Assembly: GCA_021732415.1 (NCBI GenBank)
Contig: JAKFVC010000078.1
Span: 33,395-97,394, forward strand
Reading direction: 5' to 3'
DNA from: Planctomycetaceae bacterium
Lineage (GTDB): Bacteria; Planctomycetota; Planctomycetia; Planctomycetales; Planctomycetaceae
DNA: 64,000 bases
In this document: one piece after another, positions 53,462-62,753 of the stretch
How positions within the stretch are numbered: position 1 is the stretch's first letter
How the letters are laid out: the number at the start of each line of letters is the position of its first letter
Position numbers and translations under genes: made by a program
Notes under the pieces: generated by a model
The model's input: only the letters and a program-made list of their open reading frames with translations
Database searches by the model: none
What the model was told of the DNA's origin: nothing

Positions 53462-55436
53462 AAACGAAGTCGTTCAAATTAAACATTGCCAGGGCGAACT
53501 CATTGAGTGATCTCGCTTCGAGAAAACGTAATGACAATCCGCGCTCTGTATCAGTGGGCAAACGACCACACACAAGTTGAAAAGCGCGATCGACCTGTGG
53601 GCGTCGATCCGTACCGGCGTCTCGCTCCAGCCGCTTTGCCAACGCAAGCGCCAGTTCGTTCGAAAAAGCTCCGTTCAAGAGCTCCAAGGCTTGGGGGGCG
53701 TGCGTACTGGATTCTCGCTTGGGGCAACTGGATTGCAGAGCGGGCTGGTCGAAGACCTCCATAAATGGCAGGCGAAGATTGCGTTTCTTAATAAGATAGA
53801 TGGAACGTCGCTGGTGCTCGGCCAGATCGTCGGTCACCATCCATTGCGAAGGTTTATAGAGGAGATCGACCAGTTCGGCATCGACCGGAACGATCACGCT
53901 GGGGCCGCCAGACGTGCGGTTGAGTTTTCCAGAAACCGCGAGCATGGCATCGCGAATGGTTTCCGCGGGTAAGCGTTGTCGGGAGAACTTCCAGAGGAAG
54001 CGGTTGTCGGGGTCCTGCTTCAAGTTCTGAATGCTGGTTGCTGACGTTGACGCCTGGCGGTAGACGCTGCTCGTCAGGATCAGGCGATGGAGAGATTTTA
54101 AACTCCAACCGCTGGCGACGAGTTCGTTGGCCAAATAGTCGAGCAGTTCTGGATGACTGGGAAAATCGCCGTTCACTCCAAAATCATTCGGCGTATTGAC
54201 GATCCCGCGGCCAAAATGCTGCAGCCAGATGCGATTGACGATGACGCGTGAGGTAATCGGGTTCTGCTGATCGACGATCCAATTAGCGAGCGACGTCCGC
54301 GGATTGGTCACCGTCGCGGGCATCTCTGGGACGCTCTTCGTGAGGAACACGCTGGGGGCTCGCGGACCGACTTGGTCTCCGGGCTTCTTGTCATCACCCC
54401 GCTTCAGCACGTGGATGACCGTCCGCTGTGTATCGTTATTGCGTACCGTGGAGATCGTCGGCAACGGCGGCGGAAGTCGTTTTTCAGCGGCTTTAATTTG
54501 CTTGAGCAGGTCGACCCGCGAATCGCCCGTCGATTTGTCGAGAGCCGAGTCGAGTTTCTTAATCTCGTCATTGACCTTGTCGAATTCCACTTTCCAGGCG
54601 GCTTGCGTTGCAGCATCGGCGAGTGGGATATCGGTTTCGAAGGTGCTCGCTAAGAACGCCTGCAGGTGGTAGTAGTCCTTCTGCAGGATGGGATCAAACT
54701 TGTGGTCGTGACAGCGGGCACAGCCCATCGTCATCCCCAGCAGTGCGACGCCGACGGTGTCGGTCATCTCGGTGAGGACTTCGTTGCGACTAAAGGCGAC
54801 ATCCGCATTGCCGGCATTGCGGCGGATCGGTCCCCAGCGGAGAAAGCCGGCGGCGATTTGGCCTTCCTCGGAGACCGGTGAAATCTCGTCTCCGGCGAGT
54901 TGTTCGCGGAGGAACTGGTCGTACGGTTTGTCGTGCTGAAAGGCACGAATGACATAGTCACGATAGCGCCAGGCGTGGGGCAGATGGCGGTCGTATTCAA
55001 AGCCTTCAGTCTCAGCAAAGCGGACAATGTCGAGCCACTGCTGGCCGGCGCGTTCGCCATAATGCGGACTTGCTAACAGGCGGTCGATCAGACGTTCGTA
55101 GGCATCAGGACTCGGATCGTTGACGAACTGGTCGATGTCTTCGGGCGTGGGAGGCAGACCGGTGAGATCAAAACAAACTCGGCGAATGAGGGTTCGTCGA
55201 TCTGCCTCAACCGTTGGTGAGAGCCCCTTCTCTCGCAGTTTTCCCAAGACAAACGCGTCGATAGGATTGCGGATCCAATTGCGATGCGCATCCTGATTGA
55301 AGCGTGGGACGACCGGCATCGACCGGGGCTGGAAAGACCAGTGGCTGCGGTCCTCCGTGGCGAGGACTTCTTCCTCGGCAGGCAGAACACCCACCAGTGC
55401 TGCGAAAATCAACACACAGGCTGTCGTCAGACGCAT
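53451..55436 (-). CDS. DUF1549/DUF1553 protein without cytochrome domain
   Basis: 661 aa. A signal peptide (about 1-20) leads straight into DUF1549 ([48 protein letters not shown]) and then DUF1553 ([39 protein letters not shown]). Unlike the two others in the window it lacks the N-terminal CxxCH heme domain, which is a common shorter form. It overlaps its DUF1501 partner by 11 bp. Export is likely; function by family only. Confidence 0.9.
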   Translation of the reverse strand: MRLTTACVLIFAALVGVLPAEEEVLATEDRSHWSFQPRSMPVVPRFNQDAHRNWIRNPIDAFVLGKLREKGLSPTVEADRRTLIRRVCFDLTGLPPTPEDIDQFVNDPSPDAYERLIDRLLASPHYGERAGQQWLDIVRFAETEGFEYDRHLPHAWRYRDYVIRAFQHDKPYDQFLREQLAGDEISPVSEEGQIAAGFLRWGPIRRNAGNADVAFSRNEVLTEMTDTVGVALLGMTMGCARCHDHKFDPILQKDYYHLQAFLASTFETDIPLADAATQAAWKVEFDKVNDEIKKLDSALDKSTGDSRVDLLKQIKAAEKRLPPPLPTISTVRNNDTQRTVIHVLKRGDDKKPGDQVGPRAPSVFLTKSVPEMPATVTNPRTSLANWIVDQQNPITSRVIVNRIWLQHFGRGIVNTPNDFGVNGDFPSHPELLDYLANELVASGWSLKSLHRLILTSSVYRQASTSATSIQNLKQDPDNRFLWKFSRQRLPAETIRDAMLAVSGKLNRTSGGPSVIVPVDAELVDLLYKPSQWMVTDDLAEHQRRSIYLIKKRNLRLPFMEVFDQPALQSSCPKRESSTHAPQALELLNGAFSNELALALAKRLERDAGTDRRPQVDRAFQLVCGRLPTDTERGLSLRFLEARSLNEFALAMFNLNDFVYVK

Positions 55437-55665
55437 CGCCGATCAATCCTTACATCCGCGCGGGACACCTCTCGCAATCACTTCACATATCAACGCTGGA
55501 TTATATCTCGGTCAGGGGCGGTCTGCACTCCCAACTCGATTGCACTGCGTCGAAAACTGGGCACTTTTGCCGTTGAATGTCGGAGCTGGCATCGCATCGA
55601 TATTTCTGCGCGTATTGACAAATCGCATTCAGAGGAACAGCATGGATTGAATTACCGAGAAAAAA

Positions 55666-55742
55666 TCTCACGCAAAGGCGCCAAGCCGCAAAGTTGCAGA
55701 TCCGTTCGTTTGTTCTTTGCGGCTTGGCGCCTTTGCGTGAGA
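55666..55742. repeat. Inverted repeat family F, copy 2 (perfect 28-bp stem)
   Basis: Arms 55666-55693 and 55715-55742 are exact reverse complements. Relative to copy 1 (16321) the core changes from CCAAGGCGC to CCAAGCCGC, with the matching change on the opposite arm. It sits 57 bp upstream of the PQQ-type gene. The rest of 55437-55799 shows nothing recognised. Confidence 0.9.
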
Positions 55743-55799
55743 CTATCTGCAGTTCTTCGCATCTCGACAATCGCAAGCCCCTTCAATAAGGATCAGACA

Positions 55800-57062
55800 A
55801 TGACACTTCGCTCGGTGTTCATGTTTCTTGTAGTACTGGGTTTCGGCACTTGCTCTGCATCTGGTGCGGATTGGACGCAGTTTCGCGGCCCCGGGGGACT
55901 GGGGACGAGTGATGAAAAGTCGTTGCCGACGAAGTGGTCTGCGACCGAGAACATCGTCTGGAAAGGTGATCTGCTGGGTCCGGGAGCTTCGTGCCCTGTG
56001 GTGGCTGGCGATCGGGTCTATCTGACGTGCTATACCGGTTATGGCCTGGAGGCCAACAAGGGCGAGCAGAAGGATCTCAAACGGCATCTGTTGTGTCTCG
56101 ATCGTAAGTTGGGAGAGACGCTGTGGACCAAGGAATTCCTGCCGAAACTGCCCGAGCATGGGTATCAGGGTGAGGGAGCCTACCACGGTTACTCGGCCAG
56201 CACGCCGCTGGTCGACGGCGATCGCCTGTATGTGTTCTTCGGCAAGTCGGGAGTGTTCTGCTTTGATCTCGAGGGGAACGAACAGTGGCAGGTGAGCGTC
56301 GGTGACGGCACGAATGGCTGGGGGTCGGGAACATCGCCCGTGTCGCATGGGAAGCTGCTCATCATCAATGCGAGCATCGAAAGTGGATCGCTGGTGGGTC
56401 TGGATAAACAGACCGGTAAGGAAGTCTGGCGTGCGAAGGGAATCAATTCTTCCTGGAACACGCCGCTGTTAGTGAACGGAAAACAGCGACCGGAAGTCGT
56501 TGTCAGTACGGAATCACGGCTGTTGGGTTTCAATCCGGACGACGGCATGCCGCTGTGGAATGCCGATGGTGTGCACCGTTATGTCTGTCCGAGTGTTGTG
56601 GCTCACGATGACATCGTCTATGCGATCGGTGGCGGCCATACTTCGCTGGCGGTCAAGTTGGGCGGCAGTGGTGACGTGACGGAGACCAATACGGTCTGGA
56701 AAAAGTCGCTGGGATCAAACGTGTGCTCCCCAGTCTATCATGAAGGACACCTCTATTGGGCCAGCGACAGTGGCGGCTTCATCTGCTGCCAGAACGCAGC
56801 GACGGGAGAGACCGTCTACCAACAGCGGTTGGAACCGCGACCCGGGACGATCTGGTCGTCCGCGGTACTGGGCGACGGCAAGCTGTATTTTGTGTCACAG
56901 CACAACGGCACGTTCGTCGTCGCGGCGAAGCCTCAGTTTGAGTTGCTGGCCCACAACGTGATTGCTGATGACGACAGTCGCACGAACGCCTCGCCGGCAA
57001 TCAGTAACGGTCAGTTGTTCTTACGAACGGATCGCAGTTTGTATTGCATTGGGAGTAAGTAG
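55800..57062 (+). CDS. PQQ-like beta-propeller repeat protein
   Basis: 420 aa from the ATG at 55800, AAGGA upstream; the frame is open upstream only through repeat and antisense DNA. Signal peptide at about 1-22 (FGTCSASGA). Then a propeller of WD/PQQ-type blades: ADWTQFRGPGGLGTS opens it and repeated GDRVYL, DRLYVFFGKSG and GKLYFVS strands follow. Planctomycetes have many such exported proteins with an FRGP start; whether they bind PQQ or only bind partners is unknown. Single gene between repeat F and DUF2252. Confidence 0.87.
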   Translation: MTLRSVFMFLVVLGFGTCSASGADWTQFRGPGGLGTSDEKSLPTKWSATENIVWKGDLLGPGASCPVVAGDRVYLTCYTGYGLEANKGEQKDLKRHLLCLDRKLGETLWTKEFLPKLPEHGYQGEGAYHGYSASTPLVDGDRLYVFFGKSGVFCFDLEGNEQWQVSVGDGTNGWGSGTSPVSHGKLLIINASIESGSLVGLDKQTGKEVWRAKGINSSWNTPLLVNGKQRPEVVVSTESRLLGFNPDDGMPLWNADGVHRYVCPSVVAHDDIVYAIGGGHTSLAVKLGGSGDVTETNTVWKKSLGSNVCSPVYHEGHLYWASDSGGFICCQNAATGETVYQQRLEPRPGTIWSSAVLGDGKLYFVSQHNGTFVVAAKPQFELLAHNVIADDDSRTNASPAISNGQLFLRTDRSLYCIGSK

Positions 57063-57208
57063 GCGAAGTTAATGTTCCGCCATGCACCCGGCTCGCCTGC
57101 GCAAAAATGTTGCGATGTTACTTAGTGAACATTGCTCCCAAGTCTATTGAAATTCATAACAGAGACGGGCACGAGTGTCCATCCGACAGCGAGATTTGAA
57201 ATCATCCT

Positions 57209-58579
57209 ATGACTGACACCAACGATTCCGCTCCTGTATCGGCCTCCGAACGCATGGAGCACGGCAAGTCGCTCAGGGCCACTGTGCCGCGGGCGTCTCA
57301 TGCAGGTTGGAAGGCTGATGCCGGGCGTCGCGGATGTCTGGATTTGCTCACCGAATCAAATCTGGGACGACTTCCGGAACTCATTCCGATTCGCTACGGA
57401 AGAATGCTGCAGAGTCCGTTTACCTTCTATCGCGGTTCTGCGGCGCTGATGGCCTATGACTTGTCGACGACGCCGTCGACTGGGATTCGCGTCCAGGCGT
57501 GTGGTGATTGCCATCTGCTGAATTTCGGGTTGTTTGCCACACCGGAACGCCATCTGGTTTTCGATCTGAATGATTTCGACGAGACCCTTCCCGCTCCCTG
57601 GGAGTGGGATGTGAAACGCCTGGTGGCCAGTCTGGTGATTGCTTCGCGAGATGTCGGGCATTCTGAACAAAAAGCTTTGGATGCCGCAGTGGCCTGTGCG
57701 AATTCGTACCAGGAGCATCTGCGGGAATTCAGCGAGATGAGTCCGTTGGACGTCTGGTACTTTCGTCTCGATCATCAAATTCTGATTGACCAGGCCCCTG
57801 ACGAAGAGGCCCGAGCCAGGCGCCAGGCCATCGGTGATAAGGCTCGTTCGCGCATTGGCGAATATCTGTTTCCCAAGATCACGGAGCCCGTGGGCGGGAC
57901 TCATCGGTTAGTGGACGAACCGCCGATTCTTTATCACGTGGATGAAGAGGGGGCGTATGAGCGGATTGTCGAGGGCCTGGCGGACTATCGTCAATCACTT
58001 CCGGAAGAGCGTCGCGTACTGTTTGATCGTTATCGACTGGAAGATTTTGCAGTCAAGGTTGTCGGGATCGGGAGTGTCGGCACGCGAGCGCTGATCGGGC
58101 TCTTTTTTTCCGAGGACAATCATCCCCTGCTCCTGCAATTCAAAGAGGCTCGCCAGTCGGTGTTAGCGCCCTACGCCGGGGCGAGTTCGTATGACAATCA
58201 AGGTGAGCGTGTCGTCCATGGCCAACGGTTAATGCAGTCCGCCAGCGATATCTTCCTGGGCTGGGTGCGTGGAAGTCGGGGTTTTGATTTCTACGTCCGG
58301 CAGTTGCGAGATATGAAGTTCACCGTTCCATTGGATGAAGTGTCTCCCGTGCAAATGTCTAGGTATGGTGAACTCTGTGCCTGGACGTTGGCCCGCGCCC
58401 ATGCGAAATCGGGAGATGCGGCCAAGATCAGTGGTTATCTCGGCCGCGGCGATAATTTCGCGACTGCGCTAGGCAAGTTTGCGGTCGATTATGCCGATCA
58501 GAACGAGCGGGACTATGCCGCTTTGCAACAAGCCGAACGGGACGGGCTGATTGAAGTCTTGCGCGAGAATACGAAATAG
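57209..58579 (+). CDS. DUF2252 family protein
   Basis: 456 aa. Matches DUF2252 features: QSPFTFYRGSAALMAYDL, GDCHLLNFGLFATPERHLVFDLNDFDE (in two parts) and EWDVKRLVASLVIASR, a kinase-like core in which HLLNFG and DLNDFDE resemble the HxDxxxxN and DxD loops of aminoglycoside phosphotransferases. The C-terminal YGELCAWTLARAHAKSGD and YADQNERDYAAL are the family's end motifs. It may be a small-molecule or protein phosphotransferase; activity is unproven. No signal peptide. It is followed 62 bp on by the DUF1080 gene. Confidence 0.88.
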   Translation: MTDTNDSAPVSASERMEHGKSLRATVPRASHAGWKADAGRRGCLDLLTESNLGRLPELIPIRYGRMLQSPFTFYRGSAALMAYDLSTTPSTGIRVQACGDCHLLNFGLFATPERHLVFDLNDFDETLPAPWEWDVKRLVASLVIASRDVGHSEQKALDAAVACANSYQEHLREFSEMSPLDVWYFRLDHQILIDQAPDEEARARRQAIGDKARSRIGEYLFPKITEPVGGTHRLVDEPPILYHVDEEGAYERIVEGLADYRQSLPEERRVLFDRYRLEDFAVKVVGIGSVGTRALIGLFFSEDNHPLLLQFKEARQSVLAPYAGASSYDNQGERVVHGQRLMQSASDIFLGWVRGSRGFDFYVRQLRDMKFTVPLDEVSPVQMSRYGELCAWTLARAHAKSGDAAKISGYLGRGDNFATALGKFAVDYADQNERDYAALQQAERDGLIEVLRENTK

Positions 58580-58641
58580 TTCGGACAATCGGGCGGTAGT
58601 CACGGTCTTATCGAGTCATCACCAACCCAGGAGTGCTCAGA

Positions 58642-59277
58642 ATGTCAGTTCGATTTGTTCGACGATCGCTCACAGTTGTGGCGAATGGAATGCTGTGGTT
58701 GGGGTTGCTTGCGGTGGTCAGTGCTCAGGATCCCAAAGCCGGAAACGAAGTCACGAAGGAAGAAAAAGATGCGGGATTCGTGTCGATGTTTAACGGAGTC
58801 GATTTCGCCGGTTGGCGTTTTGATGCGAAGGAATCGCCGCCCGCGAATTGGAAAGTGGCTGATGGCGTGATCAAGCTGTCGGGTGGAGGCGCGCCGCATC
58901 TGGCGAGCGCGAAGTCTTATCGTAATTTCGAGATGAAGTTCGAATGGCGGGCACCTCAGGCGAACTACAACAGCGGCTTCTTTATTCGCAGCGGTGAGAA
59001 GGTTGGAACGAACCAGATCAATCTTGCCAAAGGGGCGGAAGGCGCATTCATCGGTGGAAAGGTCACCGGTGCGATGGCCGTTCCGAAACTCCAGAAGCCG
59101 GCTGGTGAGTGGAATGAATGGCGCGTCCTGGTCGTGGGCGATAAGGTGACCTTCTGGTGCAATGGACAGCAGGCTTGGGAAGGGACCGGTCTGCAGCCGC
59201 CGGAAGGCCATGTGGGATTGCAGGCGGAAGGGGCCGCGATGGAGTTTCGGAAGTTTCGGATCCGCGAAATTCAGTAG
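58642..59277 (+). CDS. DUF1080 (3-keto-disaccharide hydrolase-like) secreted protein
   Basis: 211 aa from the ATG at 58642, with GGAG upstream; a GTG at 58633 is less likely. Signal peptide about 1-29 ending VVSAQ. The DUF1080 concanavalin-like jelly roll follows: FVSMFNGVDFAGWRFD, NFEMKFEWRAPQANYNSGFF, GEWNEWRVLVVGDKVTFWCNG and GHVGLQAEGAAMEFRKFRI. Some DUF1080 proteins hydrolyse 3-keto-glycosides; others may only bind glycans. It lies 30 bp upstream of a Gfo/Idh/MocA oxidoreductase, a class that can make 3-keto sugars, so the two may act in one pathway. Confidence 0.9.
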   Translation: MSVRFVRRSLTVVANGMLWLGLLAVVSAQDPKAGNEVTKEEKDAGFVSMFNGVDFAGWRFDAKESPPANWKVADGVIKLSGGGAPHLASAKSYRNFEMKFEWRAPQANYNSGFFIRSGEKVGTNQINLAKGAEGAFIGGKVTGAMAVPKLQKPAGEWNEWRVLVVGDKVTFWCNGQQAWEGTGLQPPEGHVGLQAEGAAMEFRKFRIREIQ

Positions 59278-59307
59278 TGACGTTCCGCTCCGTTAAGAGG
59301 GTCTCTC

Positions 59308-60342
59308 ATGAAGCGTATTCCGGTTGGACTCATCACCAATTCCGAGGGGGCTCATTTGGGAGCCTATTTTGAGGCGTTGGCTCGTACCGACGAAGTGGAA
59401 GCCGTATTTCTGGCTGATCCCAGCGGCGCGACGATTCCCCAGGCGACCAAAGTCCTGGGCGAGAAGCTTAAGACAACCTTTCGAGATTCGCGGCAGATGC
59501 TGCGTGAGGCCAAGCCGGTCATGACGGTGGTCAGCCTGGAAGCGGCCCTGGCCCCGCCCGAGATCGATGCGGCCCTGGATGCGGGCAGTCATGTCTTCGC
59601 GGAGAAGCCGGGTTGCGTGCGCGTTGAGGATTTCGTGCCCTTGGTTCAAAAGGCGGATGGCAAGCATTTGAATCTGATGCTGGCATTGGCGAATCGCATC
59701 AATCCGCCAGTACGTGAGGCTCGCCGTGTCATGAGTGCCGGACTGTTGGGGAAAGTCTACGGTGTCGAGATGCACATCGTCGCCGATCAGACGCGTCTGA
59801 AGCGGGCCGAATACCAGAAGACCTGGTTTGCGAGTAAGGCTCGCGGCGGGGGTGGGCATCTCATCTGGTTGGGCCTGCACTGGCTGGATCTGGCGGGTTA
59901 CATCACCGGGCTGAAGGTGAAAGAGGTCTCGGCCCTGACCGCTGTGGTAGGTGGCCAACCGATTGATGTGGAGGACTCGGCCGCGGTGGTGATGCGGTTC
60001 GATAATGGGTCGCTGGGGACGCTGACTTCGGGTTACTACCTCGACAAGGGGTATCACACTCACATTAAGATCTGGGGCGAATACGGCTGGTTGGAACTGG
60101 CGGGAGGCGAAAACGGACCGCTCGAATACTATTCCACAAAAGCGGGACAGACGGGGAAGGTGGAACGCTTCGAGCCTCCGCCAGGACAAGGGGGATATAC
60201 TCCGTTCGTGCGTGCGGCCGTTCGAGCCTGTGCCGGTCTCGAAGAGCCGCCGATTACCGCGCAAGAGAGCCTTCAAGTGTTGAAGACGGTCTTCGCCAGT
60301 TACCGGGCGGCAGATACGGGGCAACGGCAGACGGTGTCGTAG
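59308..60342 (+). CDS. Gfo/Idh/MocA family oxidoreductase
   Basis: 344 aa. The N-terminal fold reads VGLITNSEGAHLGAYFEAL, without the normal GxGxxG; the EKP motif is HVFAEKPGCVRVEDF near residues 95-109. The C-terminal domain includes GGGGHLIWLGLHWLDLAGYI, with the His of the family's active site, and RFDNGSLGTLTSGYYLDKG. It probably oxidises or reduces a sugar. It is 30 bp downstream of DUF1080, so probably co-transcribed. The atypical nucleotide loop is shared with several planctomycete paralogues. Confidence 0.85.
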   Translation: MKRIPVGLITNSEGAHLGAYFEALARTDEVEAVFLADPSGATIPQATKVLGEKLKTTFRDSRQMLREAKPVMTVVSLEAALAPPEIDAALDAGSHVFAEKPGCVRVEDFVPLVQKADGKHLNLMLALANRINPPVREARRVMSAGLLGKVYGVEMHIVADQTRLKRAEYQKTWFASKARGGGGHLIWLGLHWLDLAGYITGLKVKEVSALTAVVGGQPIDVEDSAAVVMRFDNGSLGTLTSGYYLDKGYHTHIKIWGEYGWLELAGGENGPLEYYSTKAGQTGKVERFEPPPGQGGYTPFVRAAVRACAGLEEPPITAQESLQVLKTVFASYRAADTGQRQTVS

Positions 60343-60405
60343 CCCGACTCTCGGAGTCGGGAGTATTTTTTTCGAAGGCCACCCGACTCGGAGAGTCGGG
60401 CTACG
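60338..60405. repeat. Inverted repeat family B between convergent oxidoreductases
   Basis: Arms 60338-60361 and 60382-60405, 24 bp with one mismatch, overlapping the stop codon of the upstream gene. It probably also ends both converging transcripts. Confidence 0.85.
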
Positions 60406-60424
60406 TCCGCGAACGTCTCACGTT

Positions 60425-61471
60425 CTAGCCGGCGTGGACTTCAATCTCACGATCGGTGCCCGACAGCGGCAAGTCGATCCAGGCGCCTCGTCGCGCGTGC
60501 GAGGCATGGCAGGCCACGATGGCTTCCAGGGTGTGTCGAGACGCTTCCGCTGAACAACTCAGCGGAGTTCCGTCATCCAGCCAAGCGACGATCTCGCGGA
60601 CTGCTTGATCCATGGATGTGCCCCCTTCAGAGGATATCGGCGACAGAACTTCCGTGGCCGTCCCCCACCGTTCGATCGTTGCCAATCCCCCCGCGATGCT
60701 CGCACGGCCCAACGTTCCGTGCAGCAGGACCTCAGCCGGTGAGTTGGAGTAATCCGGGGCATGGATGTGGACGATCATTCCGTTTTCGAGCCGCAGCTGT
60801 GCCCAGCCCCCAGGGTCGCGAAATTCTGGTCCGCGACAGTCGGGTCGACCCGCCGGGTCCAACGTGGCCGAGACACTCTGCACGGTACTCCCTGTCAACA
60901 TCAGTGCCGCGTCGATGAAGTGAGTTCCGATATTCGCGAGACGTCCGGCACCCCACGTCAGCCAGCCACCTGTCAATTGGCCCAACTCGCCGGCTGCGAT
61001 GCGCCGGGTCAATTCGCGATAGTGAGGATGAAACCGGCGATTGTGATTGATGACCAGCAGACTGCCCGCTTGCTGGCAGGCCTCGATCATCTGCTCGGCA
61101 TCTGACAGGCGAGTCGCCATGGGTTTCTCGCAAAAGATGGCGCGGACGCCACTGCGGGCACAGGCGGTGACCAACTCGGCGTGCGTTGGGGCGAAGGAGG
61201 CGACGCTGACGATGTCCAATTTCCGGGACGCGATCATCTGCTGCCAGTCGTCAAAGGTGGGCACGCCAGCTCGCTGTTGAAATCGGTCCCGCCGCCCCGC
61301 ATCCCGGCTACTGCCTGCAACCAACTGGACACGGGGATGGCTGGCGAGTGCCTGGAAATGGTGACCGTCGAGGGCCGTCACCTGCTGTCCGAGCCGGTCT
61401 CCTGAAACCTGATCGCCTGCCCCCACGAACCCGAGGCCAATAATACCGGCGCGATAAACGTGTTGCTGCAT
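60425..61471 (-). CDS. Gfo/Idh/MocA family oxidoreductase
   Basis: 348 aa. Starts AGIIGLGFVGAGDQVS, a regular Rossmann glycine motif. The EKP motif is IFCEKPMATRLSDAEQM near residues 112-128, and the C-terminal domain includes TWGAGRLANIGTHFIDAALML with the catalytic-site His. Typical length. It converges on the paralogue at 59308 but is only distantly similar to it. Substrate unknown. The ATG at 61471 gives the family's usual N-terminal spacing. Confidence 0.9.
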   Translation of the reverse strand: MQQHVYRAGIIGLGFVGAGDQVSGDRLGQQVTALDGHHFQALASHPRVQLVAGSSRDAGRRDRFQQRAGVPTFDDWQQMIASRKLDIVSVASFAPTHAELVTACARSGVRAIFCEKPMATRLSDAEQMIEACQQAGSLLVINHNRRFHPHYRELTRRIAAGELGQLTGGWLTWGAGRLANIGTHFIDAALMLTGSTVQSVSATLDPAGRPDCRGPEFRDPGGWAQLRLENGMIVHIHAPDYSNSPAEVLLHGTLGRASIAGGLATIERWGTATEVLSPISSEGGTSMDQAVREIVAWLDDGTPLSCSAEASRHTLEAIVACHASHARRGAWIDLPLSGTDREIEVHAG

Positions 61472-61554
61472 GGGATCTGCTCCGCTGATCGGGCGAGTTC
61501 ACAACGGAACCCGGTTGAGTTTCTAAAAATGGTACGGACTCGGGGCTTCTTTCT

Positions 61555-61577
61555 GTAGCCCGACTCTCCGAGTCGGG
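61555..61577. repeat. Solitary half of family B
   Basis: One arm (GTAGCCCGACTCTCCGAG...) without a clear partner nearby, upstream of the oxidoreductase gene. The stretch 61578-61876 shows only a short direct repeat (TAGTCCTTTG, around 61749 and 61770). Confidence 0.65.
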
Positions 61578-61876
61578 TGGGAAATGCACGCCCGGTTCGA
61601 AGCGACTCACGAGATTAGAATTGCTCTTGAACTAGTGAGAGATCATGGACTTGCGCGATATTCGAATATTCGCCGGATGCGAAAACGCTGGATTTCGATT
61701 GGTTTCGGAGTTTAAGGGGGCGTGGATGAGGTGGGAAAATAGTGAGTTTAGTCCTTTGTCCTTGGACCGTAGTCCTTTGTTATTGGGTGCGATTTGAAAT
61801 GGTGGTGGGGCCCAGAAGGTTGTTGTGTACGCATGGTCAAAGAACGCAAAGAATTCAAGGTAGGCGCGAAAGAAAA

Positions 61877-62026
61877 CCGTAGGATGGCCGCCCCGGCCGT
61901 CGCATTCTTTGGTTGGCGGTCTGAAGTCCAGTCATCCCAGGCGACACAGGATAACGAGAATAGACAACTAGTCTGTTTTGCGGCAATCTGTCCGTGAGGG
62001 CGACGGCCGGGGCGGCCATCCTACGG
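61877..62026. repeat. Inverted repeat family J (perfect 26-bp arms)
   Basis: Arms 61877-61902 and 62001-62026 (core GGATGGCCGCCCCGGCC) are exact reverse complements around a 98-nt loop. Single copy in the window. Confidence 0.88.
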
Positions 62027-62235
62027 GCTGTTCGTCATCTCAATGTGGTCCAAACATTTCAAAGATTTCGGCGAGGTTAAGCGTGCACCGTTTAGGACTC
62101 GAAGCTGTTCGAAATGCACCTAACATATTTCAAGAAAGGAAGATACGGAGTTCGGACCTGAAGAGCTCCGTGTCGAGTGAATCAAAGATTTTAAAGGTTG
62201 CATCGAGTGTGCGGCTGAAATCGTGGGCTCGGATT

Positions 62236-62315
62236 GTGAGCGGAATGGCGCTTGCCACCAGTTCTTTAGCGTGACGTCGCATTGAAGAACCGGCGGCTAG
62301 CGCCGTGCCGCTCAC
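62236..62315. repeat. Inverted repeat family C, copy 3
   Basis: Arms 62236-62266 and 62285-62315, same orientation and same conserved mismatches as copy 1 (GGAAT arm left, GTGCC arm right). The right arm ends 7 bp before the tandem array. Confidence 0.85.
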
Positions 62316-62322
62316 GAGGCCG

Positions 62323-62520
62323 CAAAGGGATCAAAGAGTTCAAAGGGATCAAAGAGTTCAAAGGGATCAAAGAGTTCAAAGGGATCAAAGAGTTCAAAGA
62401 GTTCAAAGAGTTCAAAGAGTTCAAAGAGTTCAAAGAGTTCAAAGAGTTCAAAGAGTTCAAAGAGTTCAAAGAGTTCAAAGAGTTCAAAGAGTTCAAAGAG
62501 TTCAAAGAGTTCAAAGAGCG
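62323..62520. repeat. 22-unit tandem array of a 9-bp repeat
   Basis: Units 1, 3, 5 and 7 are CAAAGGGAT; units 2, 4, 6 and 8-21 are CAAAGAGTT; unit 22 is CAAAGAGCG. The alternation at the left and homogeneity at the right suggest growth by slippage. It is open in almost all frames but has no start signals or homology, so I do not call a gene. From 62521 to 62753 nothing else is recognised apart from the leader of the DUF1559 gene. Confidence 0.95.
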
Positions 62521-62753
62521 CGCGAAGATTCGCGCGTGCCTGGACGATGGCCGCTCGCTGTCGGAAATTCAAAATTGGATGAATTTCGCAGAGGGTCGAT
62601 CGCGCTTATGAAGATATAAACAGATCAGAACTCCCTTGCTTTTAGTGGATTGATCTGTAACGTTAGACACATCAGAGATCCTTTGCGTGTTTTGAGTGCT
62701 CCATCATTTGCAATTATTTGTGTTGTGTACGCAACTTATTTGAGGAGTAGAAC

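Noticed and set aside
55284..55799. Upstream extension of the PQQ-type gene
   Set aside because: Overlaps the antisense of DUF1549 and a family F repeat; the signal peptide begins at 55800.
62323..62520. Possible CRISPR array
   Set aside because: Units are 9 bp and contiguous with no spacers, and no cas genes are in the window.
62266..62619. Long frames reading through the 9-bp array (for example repeated Asn-Ser-Leu, Glu-Leu-Phe or Lys-Glu-Phe peptides)
   Set aside because: The array has no stops in most frames by chance of its unit; there is no ribosome-binding site and no homology.
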